64,000 bases of DNA from Rarobacter faecitabidus (GCF_006716265.1 NZ_VFOS01000001.1:124001-188000); one strand, 5' to 3'. Positions 48,327-58,430 are shown, numbered from the stretch's first letter. Numbers and translations are program-made. Notes: generated by a model not told the origin, from the sequence alone.

Positions 48327-48402
48327 GCCGCCTTAGCTCAGTTGGTAGAGCATTCGCCTTGTAAGCGAAAGGTCGTCGGTTCGAACCCGACAGGCGGCTC
48401 CA
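48327..48402 (+). tRNA. tRNA-Thr (anticodon TGT), CCA encoded
   Basis: Complete cloverleaf: acceptor GCCGCCT with AGGCGGC, D arm GCTC/GAGC, anticodon arm TTCGC/GCGAA with loop CTTGTAA (anticodon TGT, reads ACA), T arm GTCGG/CCGAC, discriminator T and an encoded CCA at 48400-48402. Confidence 0.97.
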
Positions 48403-48462
48403 CGTGGATGAGGCCCGGTGGGTCCGGCAGCCTGGGCCGCCGACCCAACGGGACTCGACTTT

Positions 48463-48492
48463 CAGCGCCAGGCGCTAGAGCGCCCGGCGCTG
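48463..48492 (+). terminator. Nested hairpin after tRNA-Thr
   Basis: CAGCGCC (48463-48469) pairs with GGCGCTG (48486-48492); inside, GGCGCT pairs with AGCGCC around two bases, with one A/C mismatch between the stems. It likely ends the tRNA transcript. The rest of 48403-48621 holds nothing else I can name. Confidence 0.55.
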
Positions 48493-48621
48493 GCTCCCAT
48501 CGCCCGAGCCCCAAGCTCTTCCCCGCGTAGGTGGAGACCCCGTTCCTGCCCCGTATGGGAGATCCGCGCAGGCAGCGGAGCCCCCGGCGGGCAAATGACA
48601 TGGTTGTAGTTCCGCCGTATC

Positions 48622-48933
48622 ATGGTGACTATGACGCTCGCCGAACCAGTCGACACCGCTGCCCGCGAAATCGAGAGTGACCCGGGCGCCCTGAGTGAAC
48701 TGGAACTCGCCATCCTCGAGTTCGAGCGCGGCTGGTGGCGCTTCGCCGGGGCGAAGGAACAGGCCATCGCGACCGAGTTCGATTTGTCGCCCACGCAGTA
48801 CTACCAGGTCCTCAATCGCCTTATCGATCAGCCCGCCGCGCTGGCCGCGCAACCGCTGCTGGTCAAGCGCCTGCGCCGGCTTCGCGATGCGCGCCAGCGA
48901 GAGCGAACCGACGGCCGACGTCGCCGCGACTAG
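48622..48933 (+). CDS. DUF3263 protein
   Basis: 103 residues, small, basic at the C-terminus. LSELELAILEFERGWWRFAG and FDLSPTQYYQVLNRLID match the actinobacterial DUF3263 family, which has an HTH-like look. ATG 48622 has no ribosome site, and a second ATG three codons on is possible; a leaderless message is plausible. DUF3263 is normally followed by a LytR_C protein, as here. Confidence 0.85.
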   Translation: MVTMTLAEPVDTAAREIESDPGALSELELAILEFERGWWRFAGAKEQAIATEFDLSPTQYYQVLNRLIDQPAALAAQPLLVKRLRRLRDARQRERTDGRRRRD

Positions 48934-48988
48934 CCGTCGCCACGGGCAAATGTTCCAGTTGCTCACGATGAACCGGTAGCCTGTCCAG

Positions 48989-49672
48989 GTGACCAAGGCT
49001 TATCCGTACCCCGAGGACGAGTTCGACATCGATCCCGCGGAGGGCGACGTTCCGCAGGGTGCGCATCGTGCTCCCCGCTCCCGGCTCCGCGGGGTGCTCA
49101 TCGCCGTTGGTGTGCTCGTGGCCGCTGCGGCACTGGGTGTCGCGGCAGCGCTCTACATTCCAGCGCTGCTCGGCATGAACGACGAGGACGTCGCGACGAA
49201 GGTCGGAATCGAGACGACAACGACGACGCCGTCGCAGTCTGCCACCCCGCAGAGCTCCGCACCCGAGGACGAGACCTCGGACGAGGAGATATCGGACGAG
49301 CCTGATTCCGGCGAGACCGCTCCTGACGCCGCCGCGGACGAGGGCACGGATGAAACCGCCCAGGATGAGCCGAAGAAGGACGAGCCTCCCGCCGTCGACA
49401 AGGCGACCACCGTCCGCGTTTTGAACGCTACCCGCACGCAGGGCCTGGCCGCCGGGGCTACGAGCAAACTCAAGGCCGAGGGCTGGACCGATCTGAACGC
49501 GACCAACTACAAGGGCGCGGCCATCTCGTCCTCTGTCGTCTACTACAAGACCGAGGATGACAAAGCTGCCGCGGAATCGATCGCCGAGACGCTCGGGATC
49601 GGTTCCACGAAACTTGTGAGCGACCTCACGGGCCCGCTTTCGGTCATTCTGGCCGGCGACTACCGCAACTGA
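48989..49672 (+). CDS. LytR_C domain membrane protein
   Basis: 227 residues from a GTG: acidic N-terminus, one TM helix (about 35-57), an acidic Ser/Thr/Glu/Asp-rich linker (about 70-135), and a C-terminal LytR_C domain (about 138-225; VRVLNATRTQGLAAGATSKLKAEGW, SSVVYYKTEDDKAAAESIAETLG). Outer-face, envelope-related protein. It lies between DUF3263 and groL. Its role is not established. Confidence 0.85.
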   Translation: MTKAYPYPEDEFDIDPAEGDVPQGAHRAPRSRLRGVLIAVGVLVAAAALGVAAALYIPALLGMNDEDVATKVGIETTTTTPSQSATPQSSAPEDETSDEEISDEPDSGETAPDAAADEGTDETAQDEPKKDEPPAVDKATTVRVLNATRTQGLAAGATSKLKAEGWTDLNATNYKGAAISSSVVYYKTEDDKAAAESIAETLGIGSTKLVSDLTGPLSVILAGDYRN

Positions 49673-49761
49673 CGCTCCTGGCAGCCACGCGTCTGCGACG
49701 CGATACTGCCCGAGTTCGAGTCACTGCTCGCTGACAGCGCAATAACCCACCGGCGTACCGC

Positions 49762-49788
49762 CTTGCACTCTGCGGTCGAGAGTGCCAA
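49762..49788 (+). promoter_or_regulatory. CIRCE operator 1 with overlapping promoter
   Basis: CTTGCACTC-N9-GAGTGCCAA, one or two changes from the CIRCE consensus TTAGCACTC-N9-GAGTGCTAA, the HrcA binding site. It overlaps a promoter of TTGCAC (49763-49768) and AATAAT (49787-49792) with an 18-base spacer, about 150 bases before groL. Confidence 0.85.
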
Positions 49789-49795
49789 TAATTGA

Positions 49796-49822
49796 TTAGC
49801 ACTCTCTACCTAAGAGTGACAA
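49796..49822 (+). promoter_or_regulatory. CIRCE operator 2
   Basis: TTAGCACTC-N9-GAGTGACAA; the left arm is perfect CIRCE, the right has one change. It starts 34 bases after operator 1 and covers the expected transcription start. Two tandem sites suggest tight HrcA repression of groL. Confidence 0.87.
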
Positions 49823-49863
49823 GAATTGCCGACCTTTGTGGGTGAGGTCCGGGCTTCGCGTGA

Positions 49864-51567
<1,704 letters not shown>

Positions 51568-51606
51568 TCCCGCCCCGGCTCTAGCCGTGCCGTCTTAGGA
51601 CAGGCA

Positions 51607-51643
51607 GGAGGCCCGGCACCGCGTCACGCGGTGCCGGGCCTCC
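51607..51643 (+). terminator. Rho-independent terminator of groL
   Basis: A perfect 17-bp stem (51607-51623 with 51627-51643) with a TCA loop, followed by TGTTTTA. This is the most classical terminator in the window. Confidence 0.93.
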
Positions 51644-51703
51644 TGTTTTATGCGTCGAGCCTGCTGGGCAACTGCCGGGAGGATCAGGGCGATCCTCGAA
51701 GAA

Positions 51704-52402
51704 CTAGCCGCTCGCGCGGAGTTTGCGCTGCAGGCGGGCCAATTCGGCGTTGAGGTTCTCTCGCGCCTGCGATTCCCACGCCTGGGCACCGGCCGAGAAG
51801 AAAATCCGCGAGCGGTGCTGCAGTTTTTCGAGGATGCTGACGCGAGCGGTCAGGTAATCGTCCTCCGGAATGTGCGCGTACTCGGCGCGAATCGCGTCCC
51901 GGTACGCCTGATACACCTGCGGACTCTCCGCCAGGATCGCCAGATCCGCGTCGATCAGCACGTTGAGGTCGCTGTCGCCTGCCTGGCCGGCGTGACGACG
52001 CATCGAGTTCACCAAGTTCGCGACGCGTTCTACGCTCGTCGTGGCCAACCCCAGGGAGGTCAGGTCGGTACGCGCCAGCTCGGCGCTTGCGGCCTTGTCC
52101 TCGCCAGCCCTGTTGGCGTAGGCGGACGCCGAATCGCACGAGAATATCGCGCCGTGATACCAGGCGGCCAGGCGCACTTCATCCGCGTTGTGCGCCTCCC
52201 AGGCGAGTTCGTCCACCCGCCGCAGTACCTCCAGCAGGTGACTGATCGTGTGGTACTTACGCTGCGGCTCGTCCCACCTGGTGAGCAGGGTCCGCGCGAC
52301 GGCGTAGATCTCGTCGTCGCCAGCCGTCGCCCCTAGCGCGCGGCAACTGCGCGACCAGGACGAGTACATCCACTGAGGAGCGGACGCTGCGCTGACGGTC
52401 AT
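51704..52402 (-). CDS. HD-superfamily protein with altered HD motif
   Basis: 232 residues, similar to predicted metal-dependent phosphohydrolases of the HD superfamily. The first histidines are present in KYHTISHL (His51, His55). The normal HD pair in AAWYHD is here AAWYHG (His83 followed by Gly), and the usual ENE-type segment after it reads AGEDKAAS. So key metal ligands are changed and activity is doubtful. The rest (RVANLVNSM, LIDADLAILAESPQVYQAYRDAIRAEYAHIPEDDY) keeps the family's second-half motif. It is read against the groL terminator. Confidence 0.82.
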   Translation of the reverse strand: MTVSAASAPQWMYSSWSRSCRALGATAGDDEIYAVARTLLTRWDEPQRKYHTISHLLEVLRRVDELAWEAHNADEVRLAAWYHGAIFSCDSASAYANRAGEDKAASAELARTDLTSLGLATTSVERVANLVNSMRRHAGQAGDSDLNVLIDADLAILAESPQVYQAYRDAIRAEYAHIPEDDYLTARVSILEKLQHRSRIFFSAGAQAWESQARENLNAELARLQRKLRASG

Positions 52403-52447
52403 GCCCCCAGCCTTGCCGACTAGCAGACGTATTGCAAACGGCGACCG

Positions 52448-54133
52448 TCACTCGACCGCTGCAGCGAGCGGGATCAGCACGCTCACGGTAAGCCCGCCGC
52501 CCTGCGTTTGCTCGACGCGTGCGTCGCCACCGAGTGAGTGGGCGATGGCAGCGACGATGGCGAGCCCGAGCCCTGAGCCACCCGATCGCCGGTCGCGGGA
52601 GGAATCCGCACGATAGAAGCGCTCGAAGAGCCGCGCCACCTGGTCCTCTGCGACGCCGGGGCCGTGATCGATGACGGAGAACACGCCGAAGCCCTCGCGC
52701 GCTCCGACGGCGATCTCGACGGGGGTCGAGGTCGGCGTATGCCGTGCGACATTGCCGACGAGGTTCATGACGACCTGACGTAGGCGGTCCTCGTCTCCGA
52801 TAACGACGCACTTGCCCGGTTTCCCGTCGGCGTCGATGATGTCCATCGCAGCGCCGTCGAGGTGGACAAGGGCCACTCGCCGCTCGGCGTCGAGCGCGCC
52901 GAGGTCCATCGCCCCGTCGCGGGCCAGCGCCACGAGATCGACCGGATCACGCCGAAGCTCGCGCCCTTCGTCCAGGCGGGCGAGCGCCAAGAGGTCCTCC
53001 ACCAGCGACGCCATGCGGCGGGATGAATCGTCGATGCGGCGCATCGTATCGTCCAGTTCGGCCTTGTCGTTGAGCGCGCCCATCCGGTACAACTCGCCGT
53101 ATCCGCGAATGGTCGCCAGGGGAGTGCGCAGTTCGTGGCTCGCATCGGAGACGAACTGGCGCATCCGGGCCTCGGATGACGCCCGAGCCGCGAATGCCAC
53201 TTCGATCTGCGCGAGCATCGTGTTGAGCGATCGTGCGAGCGAGCCGACCTCGGTCGTGGGCGGCATGTCAGGAACGCGCGCGGAGAGGTCGCCCTGGGCG
53301 ATGCGGGAGGCCGTCGCCTCGATGCGGCGAAGAGGCTTGAGTGACTCGCGTACGGCGACATACCCGACCATCGCCCCCGACAGCGCGACGGCCAGCGTGG
53401 CGAGCATGAACGCCACGCGAACCTGATTGGCGGTCTGCTTCGTGTAGGTGAGCGGCAGCGCTATGTAGACCATGTCGGGTACGCCCGCGGTCGTCTCGTT
53501 CGCTAGGGGAATGCCGATGACGCGCCAGGTCGGCTCGCTTTCCGTGGGGACGATGTCGCTGTTGGGCGGCGCGATGCCCTTGACGGTGAACGCTTCGGTG
53601 AGTGAGGTGTGCGAGGTGGGGGCGTTCGCGAGGAAGGGGATGCCATTCTTGGCGATGGTCGTCGTATTGCAGTAGTAGCTCGCGTTACGCAGAACTGAAC
53701 TATCGACGATGGCGAAGCAATAGTCCGTCGGTAGCATCCTGCTGCCGAACGACAATCCGTCACGAGAGATGATCCCTGCGGCGTTGTCTCGCAGCCTGCT
53801 GTCGAGCTGATCCTTCAGATGGCGCTCGAACATCACCGTCGTGATCGCTCCGACCGTGCTCAGGCCCACTATCAGCAGGACGCTGATCACGGTGAGTAGG
53901 CGCATTCTCAACGGGATGCGCGCCCAGTGGCGCCGCACCTGCGACACGAACGTGTGCATGGGGTGGCGCTTGCTCCGGGCTCGCGGATTTGCCCGTTCGG
54001 GCGGCTCGTCCTGCTCGCCCGATGACGGGCCGGCCGCGTCGCCCGTCGGGTCGACGTGGGCGCCGGCGGGAGAATCGGTTGCCGGTGGTGGGGGAATCGG
54101 GGGGAGCCCGGCTTCCGGGTCCGGTGCGGTCAT
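52448..54133 (-). CDS. Sensor histidine kinase (MprB/TrcS-like)
   Basis: 561 residues. A long Pro-rich, disordered N-terminus (about 1-60) precedes TM1 (about 78-98), an outer sensor domain (about 100-235), TM2 (about 238-262), HAMP, HisKA with DASHELRTPLAT (His333) and HATPase with NLVGNVARHTP, DHGPGV and GSGLGLAIVAAIA. It follows its response regulator with a 10-base gap in one operon. The outer domain has Cys residues (YCF, YYCN) that may form a disulfide. The signal is unknown. Confidence 0.93.
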   Translation of the reverse strand: MTAPDPEAGLPPIPPPPATDSPAGAHVDPTGDAAGPSSGEQDEPPERANPRARSKRHPMHTFVSQVRRHWARIPLRMRLLTVISVLLIVGLSTVGAITTVMFERHLKDQLDSRLRDNAAGIISRDGLSFGSRMLPTDYCFAIVDSSVLRNASYYCNTTTIAKNGIPFLANAPTSHTSLTEAFTVKGIAPPNSDIVPTESEPTWRVIGIPLANETTAGVPDMVYIALPLTYTKQTANQVRVAFMLATLAVALSGAMVGYVAVRESLKPLRRIEATASRIAQGDLSARVPDMPPTTEVGSLARSLNTMLAQIEVAFAARASSEARMRQFVSDASHELRTPLATIRGYGELYRMGALNDKAELDDTMRRIDDSSRRMASLVEDLLALARLDEGRELRRDPVDLVALARDGAMDLGALDAERRVALVHLDGAAMDIIDADGKPGKCVVIGDEDRLRQVVMNLVGNVARHTPTSTPVEIAVGAREGFGVFSVIDHGPGVAEDQVARLFERFYRADSSRDRRSGGSGLGLAIVAAIAHSLGGDARVEQTQGGGLTVSVLIPLAAAVE

Positions 54134-54143
54134 GCGAGGCGGA

Positions 54144-54869
54144 TTAATGGCGTGACACTGGCTGGCGCATCAGATACCCGATGCCGCGCTTCGTGTGGAT
54201 GAGCGGCTCGACCTCTAAGCCGTCCTCGCGCTTGACGTGATCGATCTTGCGGCGCAGGTAGGAGATGTACGACTCCACGATGTTGGCGTCACCGCCCCAG
54301 TCGTAATCCCACACGTGGTCCAGGATCTGAGCCTTCGAGAGCACGCGTCCGGCGTTGAGCATGAGGTAACGCAGGAGCTTGAACTCGGTGGGCGACAACT
54401 CGATGAGCTGCCCGGCTCGCGTGACCTCGTGGGAATCCTCGTCCATCTCCAGATCCGCGAAGCGCAGGATGGCATCGTCGGCGGGCGCCTCTGGGGAGGT
54501 GCGGCGCAGTACCGCGCGAATCCGCGCGACCACCTCTTCGAGGCTGAACGGCTTCGTGACATAGTCGTCCCCGCCCACGGTCAGGCCGTTGATCTTGTCC
54601 TGCGTGTCGTCGCGCGCAGTGAGGAACAGCACGGGGGTGCGGATGCCCTTCTCGCGCAGGCGACGGGTCACGCTGAAACCGTCCATGTCGGGCAGCATGA
54701 CATCGAGCACGATGAGATCGGGCTGCAGGTCGGTGACAAGGTCGAGTGCGCTCGTCCCGTCTGCCGCTCCATGGACCTCGAACCCGGCGAACCGCAGAGA
54801 TGTGATCAGCAATTCGCGGATGTTCGGTTCGTCGTCGACTACCACGAGCCGTGCTTCTGGACTACCCAT
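54144..54869 (-). CDS. Response regulator, OmpR/PhoP family
   Basis: 241 residues. Receiver domain with VDDEP, phospho-acceptor Asp56 (VLDVMLPDMDG) and KPFS lysine; winged-helix domain with IELSPTEFKLLRYLMLNAGRVLSK and VWDYDWGGDANIVESYISYLRRKID. Closest in look to TrcR/PhoP-type regulators. Its ATG at 54869 lies in an AT-rich patch that probably carries the operon promoter. Partner of the kinase directly downstream. Confidence 0.94.
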   Translation of the reverse strand: MGSPEARLVVVDDEPNIRELLITSLRFAGFEVHGAADGTSALDLVTDLQPDLIVLDVMLPDMDGFSVTRRLREKGIRTPVLFLTARDDTQDKINGLTVGGDDYVTKPFSLEEVVARIRAVLRRTSPEAPADDAILRFADLEMDEDSHEVTRAGQLIELSPTEFKLLRYLMLNAGRVLSKAQILDHVWDYDWGGDANIVESYISYLRRKIDHVKREDGLEVEPLIHTKRGIGYLMRQPVSRH

Positions 54870-54921
54870 GCGTCAATAATGCGAAAAAAACCTGCGAGTT
54901 TTCTGGGAGCCTGTTGGGAGA

Positions 54922-54946
54922 GGTGGGGCCCCTCGCGGGCCCCACC
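54922..54946 (-). terminator. Hairpin between the NYN gene and the response regulator
   Basis: GGTGGGGCCC (54922-54931) and GGGCCCCACC (54937-54946) pair perfectly around a 5-base loop, six bases after the NYN stop on the minus strand. Confidence 0.7.
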
Positions 54947-54952
54947 CGGCCG

Positions 54953-55522
54953 CTAGATGAACTGCAGCGGGTCGAACTCGTCCAGCGGAATGATGCGCAC
55001 GCGGGGCAACTGCGTCATGAAGGCGCCGACGGTGTGCTCGAGGTCGTAGACGGTTACGCCGCGCTCGGCGAGCGCCGAGAGGTGATTCGAGACGAACTCG
55101 CGGAAGGCGATGACGCCCACGCGGTGTCCATGATCGAGTAGCGCGTCGACCTGCGGCAGGAAGTCGCCGTCGTGGCTCGCGAGGAGCACGTCGGCGGGGC
55201 GGTCCTTCAGGGCGTCTAGCGTGCGCTGGATACCGATGTCGACGACCTTCTCGGTCGCCTCGCCTGCGAGGGGTACCGGGCGGTAGTTCATGGCGAGGAG
55301 CGCCTGGACGAAGTTCAACGGCATCTGGCCGGAGCTTGCGTTCAGGAAGAATAGGTTGGTGGCCGGCTGATCCCAGAGCTCCGCTGCGAATTCGGCGACG
55401 CGGTCCCAGCGTGGGCGCTCGTCCGGGTTCGGGCGTCGCCCGAGGACGCTCATGCCGAGCGTTGCGTCGATGTTCTCGCCGTCGACGATGAGATATGTCC
55501 GGCGATCCCCAGATTCAGTCAC
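54953..55522 (-). CDS. NYN-domain (PIN-like) predicted RNase
   Basis: 189 residues with the NYN fold: VDGENIDATLG near the N-terminus, VDIGIQRTLDAL, and ASHDGDFLPQVDALLDHGHRVGVIAF. Acidic residues (Asp in VDGEN and two in SHDGDF) fit the metal site of these RNases, which act on structured or small RNAs. GTG 55522 has no ribosome site, so translation may be leaderless. It is divergent from the cold-shock protein operon. Target unknown. Confidence 0.85.
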   Translation of the reverse strand: MTESGDRRTYLIVDGENIDATLGMSVLGRRPNPDERPRWDRVAEFAAELWDQPATNLFFLNASSGQMPLNFVQALLAMNYRPVPLAGEATEKVVDIGIQRTLDALKDRPADVLLASHDGDFLPQVDALLDHGHRVGVIAFREFVSNHLSALAERGVTVYDLEHTVGAFMTQLPRVRIIPLDEFDPLQFI

Positions 55523-55701
55523 AGTATGAAGAGTACCGGCACGCGGGCCGGGGGGATAGGACGTATCCAGCGGAATCGAGTCGCGTGCGCGACGTACAGG
55601 CGGGTAGGCTGTAGTGATGCAGTGTGCGCGGTGATTGCCGCCGCCGAGCCCGGCGCGAAAGATCCTCGCCGGGACCCCGATACCTATCAGCGAGGTTTCA
55701 A

Positions 55702-56085
55702 GTGCCTACCGGCAAGGTCAAGTTCTTCGACGTCGAGCGCGGCTTCGGATTCATTACGACGGACGACGGGACGCGCGTGTACCTACACGCCGACGCGTTG
55801 CCCGACGGCGTGACCAACCTCCGCAAGGGCGCCCGGGTCGAGTTCTCGATGGCCGATGGACGCCGCGGGCGGCAGGCACTGACGGTTCGCCTGCTCGATC
55901 CGAAGGCGGCGTACGTGCGTACGTCACGCAAGTCGGCTGACGAGATGGCGACGATTGTCGAAGACCTGATCAAGCTACTCGATGAGGCGGGGGCCAAACT
56001 GCGGCATGGACGCTACCCGGACAGGGAGTCGTCCGAGCGAACGGCGGCAGTTCTGCGCCGCGTTGCGGACGAGTTCGAAGGGTGA
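55702..56085 (+). CDS. Cold-shock-domain protein with C-terminal extension
   Basis: 127 residues from GTG 55702 with GAGG eight bases upstream. The cold-shock domain (about 1-62; GKVKFFDVERGFGFITTDDG with RNP1 GFGFI, then VYLHADAL) binds single-stranded nucleic acid. The second half (SADEMATIVEDLIKLLDEAGAKLRHGRYPDRE) is a helical extension as in mycobacterial CspB. Its stop overlaps the DUF3027 GTG. Probably an RNA chaperone or regulator. Confidence 0.9.
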   Translation: MPTGKVKFFDVERGFGFITTDDGTRVYLHADALPDGVTNLRKGARVEFSMADGRRGRQALTVRLLDPKAAYVRTSRKSADEMATIVEDLIKLLDEAGAKLRHGRYPDRESSERTAAVLRRVADEFEG

Positions 56086-56936
56086 CGACGACCGTGGCGC
56101 CTTCGCGGCGGAAGCCAGCGCGTGATGCGGTGCTGATGGGCGCCGTAGATGTGGCGCGTGCGGCCGCCATCGAGACTGCCGATCACCCCGAGGACGTCGC
56201 CGAGCACGTGGACGCGGTGACCATCGATGAGCGGCTCGTCGTGCACAGGTTCGCGAGCGGTCTCAAGGGATACGCCGGCTGGCAGTGGAACGTCGTTCTG
56301 GCACGTGCGCCACGCGCCCGCACTGCGACGATCTGCGAGGTGACACTCCTTCCCGGCGAGCGCGCATTGCTCGCACCCGAGTGGTTGCCGTGGGCCGAGC
56401 GCTTGCGGCCTTCCGACATCGGCCCCGGTCACGTCCTTCCCTTCCTGGCCGACGACCCGCGCCTGGTGCCTGGCTATACGCCGACGGGCGACGAGGACGA
56501 GGACTTCGTCGCTATCGAAGAACTCGCACTGGCTCGGGCTAGGGTGCTCTCGCCGGAGGGCAGGCTTGAGGCAGCCAACCGGTGGTACGAGTCGGATCGA
56601 GGGCCAGCGACGCCCATAGCGATTCATTCCTCCGCACCTTGCGGTGACTGTGGTTTTCTCGTGCCGCTCCAGGGGAGCCTGGGACAGATTTTCGGAGTCT
56701 GCGCCAATGCCTGGTCGCCTGAGGATGGGCGCGTCGTGTCCCTGGACCACGGGTGTGGAGCGCATTCCGAAACGGATGCACCCGTACCCGCTTCCCAATG
56801 GCCGAGCCCGAGCCCGGTCCTGGACGAGGTGAGCATCGACGTGGAAGTCAGGCGTGATCTCGCAGGGGAGGGGGATTCAGTGGACGAATCTTCGGTCGCC
56901 GAGACTCAGGAAGCGGCTTCGGGCACGAACTCCTGA
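56082..56936 (+). CDS. DUF3027 protein
   Basis: 284 residues, cytoplasmic. It has the DUF3027 pattern: AVDVARAAAIE, GWQWNVVLARAPRA, LLAPEWLPWAERLRPSDIGPGHVLP, and two Cys pairs (PCGDCGF and HGCGAHS), which could bind zinc. Acidic C-terminus. GTG overlaps the cold-shock gene's stop (GTGA). The pair is conserved across actinobacteria; function is not known. Confidence 0.87.
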   Translation: MTTTVAPSRRKPARDAVLMGAVDVARAAAIETADHPEDVAEHVDAVTIDERLVVHRFASGLKGYAGWQWNVVLARAPRARTATICEVTLLPGERALLAPEWLPWAERLRPSDIGPGHVLPFLADDPRLVPGYTPTGDEDEDFVAIEELALARARVLSPEGRLEAANRWYESDRGPATPIAIHSSAPCGDCGFLVPLQGSLGQIFGVCANAWSPEDGRVVSLDHGCGAHSETDAPVPASQWPSPSPVLDEVSIDVEVRRDLAGEGDSVDESSVAETQEAASGTNS

Positions 56937-57331
56937 CGCTCGTTAGCCTCGGCAAAGCCGCAGGTGACAGGCGAGTGGTAGTTTGAATTCCTCGCCCACG
57001 ATACGCTTCGTTGCCCCAAATCCGCCTGCTAGCAGCGACTTTCCCAGCGCCGTATGGGAGCGCTACCGCAGGCCCGGCTCCGTCATCCCGGTAGTGCCTG
57101 CTCGTCTTTGTTGTTAGGCTGATGGGACAACGCGTTGACCGCTAGAGAGTCGATGCCAGGGGGCTCGCTTTTGTTAAGTCACGATCATTTTGTGACCCGA
57201 CACATAGAACTCGCGGTGCCTGATGGCGCTTTTGCGGAGGAAATTCCCAGGATCGATCGTTAGGATAGTGAGTCATCGCCCGTGACGGTCGAAAATCGAT
57301 CGTCACTACTTACACCCAAGGGAGGGGTGAG
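56937..57331 (+). other. Repeat-rich leader of the TetR-like gene
   Basis: About 395 bases without a gene. GTCAC/GTGAC half-sites recur (57178, 57192, 57282, 57302); ATCGATCGT occurs twice (57252-57260, 57295-57303, 43 bases apart); TAGTGA (57266-57271) and TCACTA (57303-57308) form a distant inverted pair. A TTGACC at 57135-57140 has no matching -10. The region between 56937 and 57130 shows nothing else. Confidence 0.5.
57282..57306. promoter_or_regulatory. Imperfect palindrome, candidate TetR operator
   Basis: GTGACGGTCGA-AAA-TCGATCGTCAC: 11-bp arms with one G/T wobble, 25 bases before the TetR-like start. Size and place suit a TetR-family operator for self-control. Confidence 0.55.
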
Positions 57332-58174
57332 ATGCCAGGTAACTCGCGCGGAACTTCCGTGACACGTCGTCGCAGAATGTCTGCTGCGGAGGTCCGGTCA
57401 GCAATGATCGACGCCGGACGCCGTAGCATTTGGAATGCCGGTCTAACGCTGGACCTGAACGATTCGCATTTCGATGACCTAATTCGGAACGCATCGGTGC
57501 CCAGGTCCTCTGTCTTCAGAATCTGGCAGACCAAGGCGGACTATCTCGTCGACCTCTACGAAACCCTTGCGGGACCGCAGGGTGGTGCGCGCGGCAGCCT
57601 GTTCGCGGAGCAGATCCTAAAGGACGAGGTCTTCGCGGGCGTGGACGATGCGGTCAGTGGCTTATCTGGAAACCTTGACGACGCCACTACTCGCAGAGCA
57701 CTACTCGAAGAAGTGATCCGTACCGGAGTCGCCAAGAACTTCACCGCGATCTCCGCACCTTCTGAGTGGCAAACCTATGCCCAGATGATGATCTCGTCCC
57801 CCGTCCTCACGGACCTTCCGGACGGGCTCCGCATCGCCGATACGCAAGTACAGACCGAGCGCGACGATGTCATCGCTAAGCTAGCCGATCGCTACCGGAC
57901 GCTGTTCGAGGGCACCTTCCGGCTCAAACTCCGCGACCCCCAGGTGAGCTACGAGCACTTTGTGATCGCCGCTAGCAGCGTCATCGAAGGTTTCGCTACG
58001 CGTGAGGTGCTCGCTCGGGCCGCGAGCGAGGGCGCCGACACGTCGGATCCCTCGCTGCACGCGCTGACATCCAACACGATCAAGCGCAAGGACGCGGCGG
58101 GCAACGAAGCCGAATGGCTTCCCTCCGCCATCGCCTACCTCGGCGTGGTCGACGCCTACTTCGAGGCGGCCTAA
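57332..58174 (+). CDS. TetR/AcrR-like transcriptional regulator
   Basis: 280 residues. An N-terminal HTH (about 20-75; AAEVRSAMIDAGRRSIW, then LIRNASVPRSSVFRIWQTKADYLVDLYE) of TetR type and a helical ligand-binding half. It is longer than usual TetR proteins (about 200) and the C-terminal part (about 205-280) is unfamiliar. GGAGGGG precedes ATG. It stands alone, with a long repeat-rich upstream region and a very long terminator. No efflux or enzyme gene is beside it. Confidence 0.8.
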   Translation: MPGNSRGTSVTRRRRMSAAEVRSAMIDAGRRSIWNAGLTLDLNDSHFDDLIRNASVPRSSVFRIWQTKADYLVDLYETLAGPQGGARGSLFAEQILKDEVFAGVDDAVSGLSGNLDDATTRRALLEEVIRTGVAKNFTAISAPSEWQTYAQMMISSPVLTDLPDGLRIADTQVQTERDDVIAKLADRYRTLFEGTFRLKLRDPQVSYEHFVIAASSVIEGFATREVLARAASEGADTSDPSLHALTSNTIKRKDAAGNEAEWLPSAIAYLGVVDAYFEAA

Positions 58175-58237
58175 GTTCGCTCGCGGCTCATCGCCACGCA
58201 GGGGTAACCCTGCGCGACGCCGCTCGAACGCCTAGCC

Positions 58238-58277
58238 AAGGGCGGGGTGCGAAGAATTTTCTTCGCACCCCGCCCTT
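58238..58277. terminator. 19-bp perfect palindromic terminator
   Basis: 58238-58256 pairs perfectly with 58259-58277 around a two-base TT centre, with an AT-rich tip. It sits 64 bases after the TetR-like stop and could stop transcription on both strands; TTGTCGTTT follows. Confidence 0.8.
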
Positions 58278-58430
58278 GTCGTTTCCCAGCGCACTCAGGC
58301 AGTGCCCGGTTCGGGGGGTGTGGGCGCGTGTCGCCGGACATGCGTGGATGAGGTCGTCCGCCCTCGCCCGATTTCTTCACGCTTGGCAGTCACGCGCGTC
58401 TGTTGACGCCCCTGGCACCTACTTGCGCAC

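Noticed and set aside
48338..48601. Minus-strand frame across tRNA-Thr
   Set aside because: It runs through a complete tRNA and reads as the usual false translation of tRNA sequence.
49780..49804. GAGTGC...GCACTC repeat taken as a single inverted CIRCE
   Set aside because: The half-sites are in the wrong order; they are the inner arms of two canonical CIRCE sites.
51650..52336. Plus-strand frame opposite the HD-like gene
   Set aside because: The minus-strand frame has HD-family motifs and normal composition; the plus frame has none.
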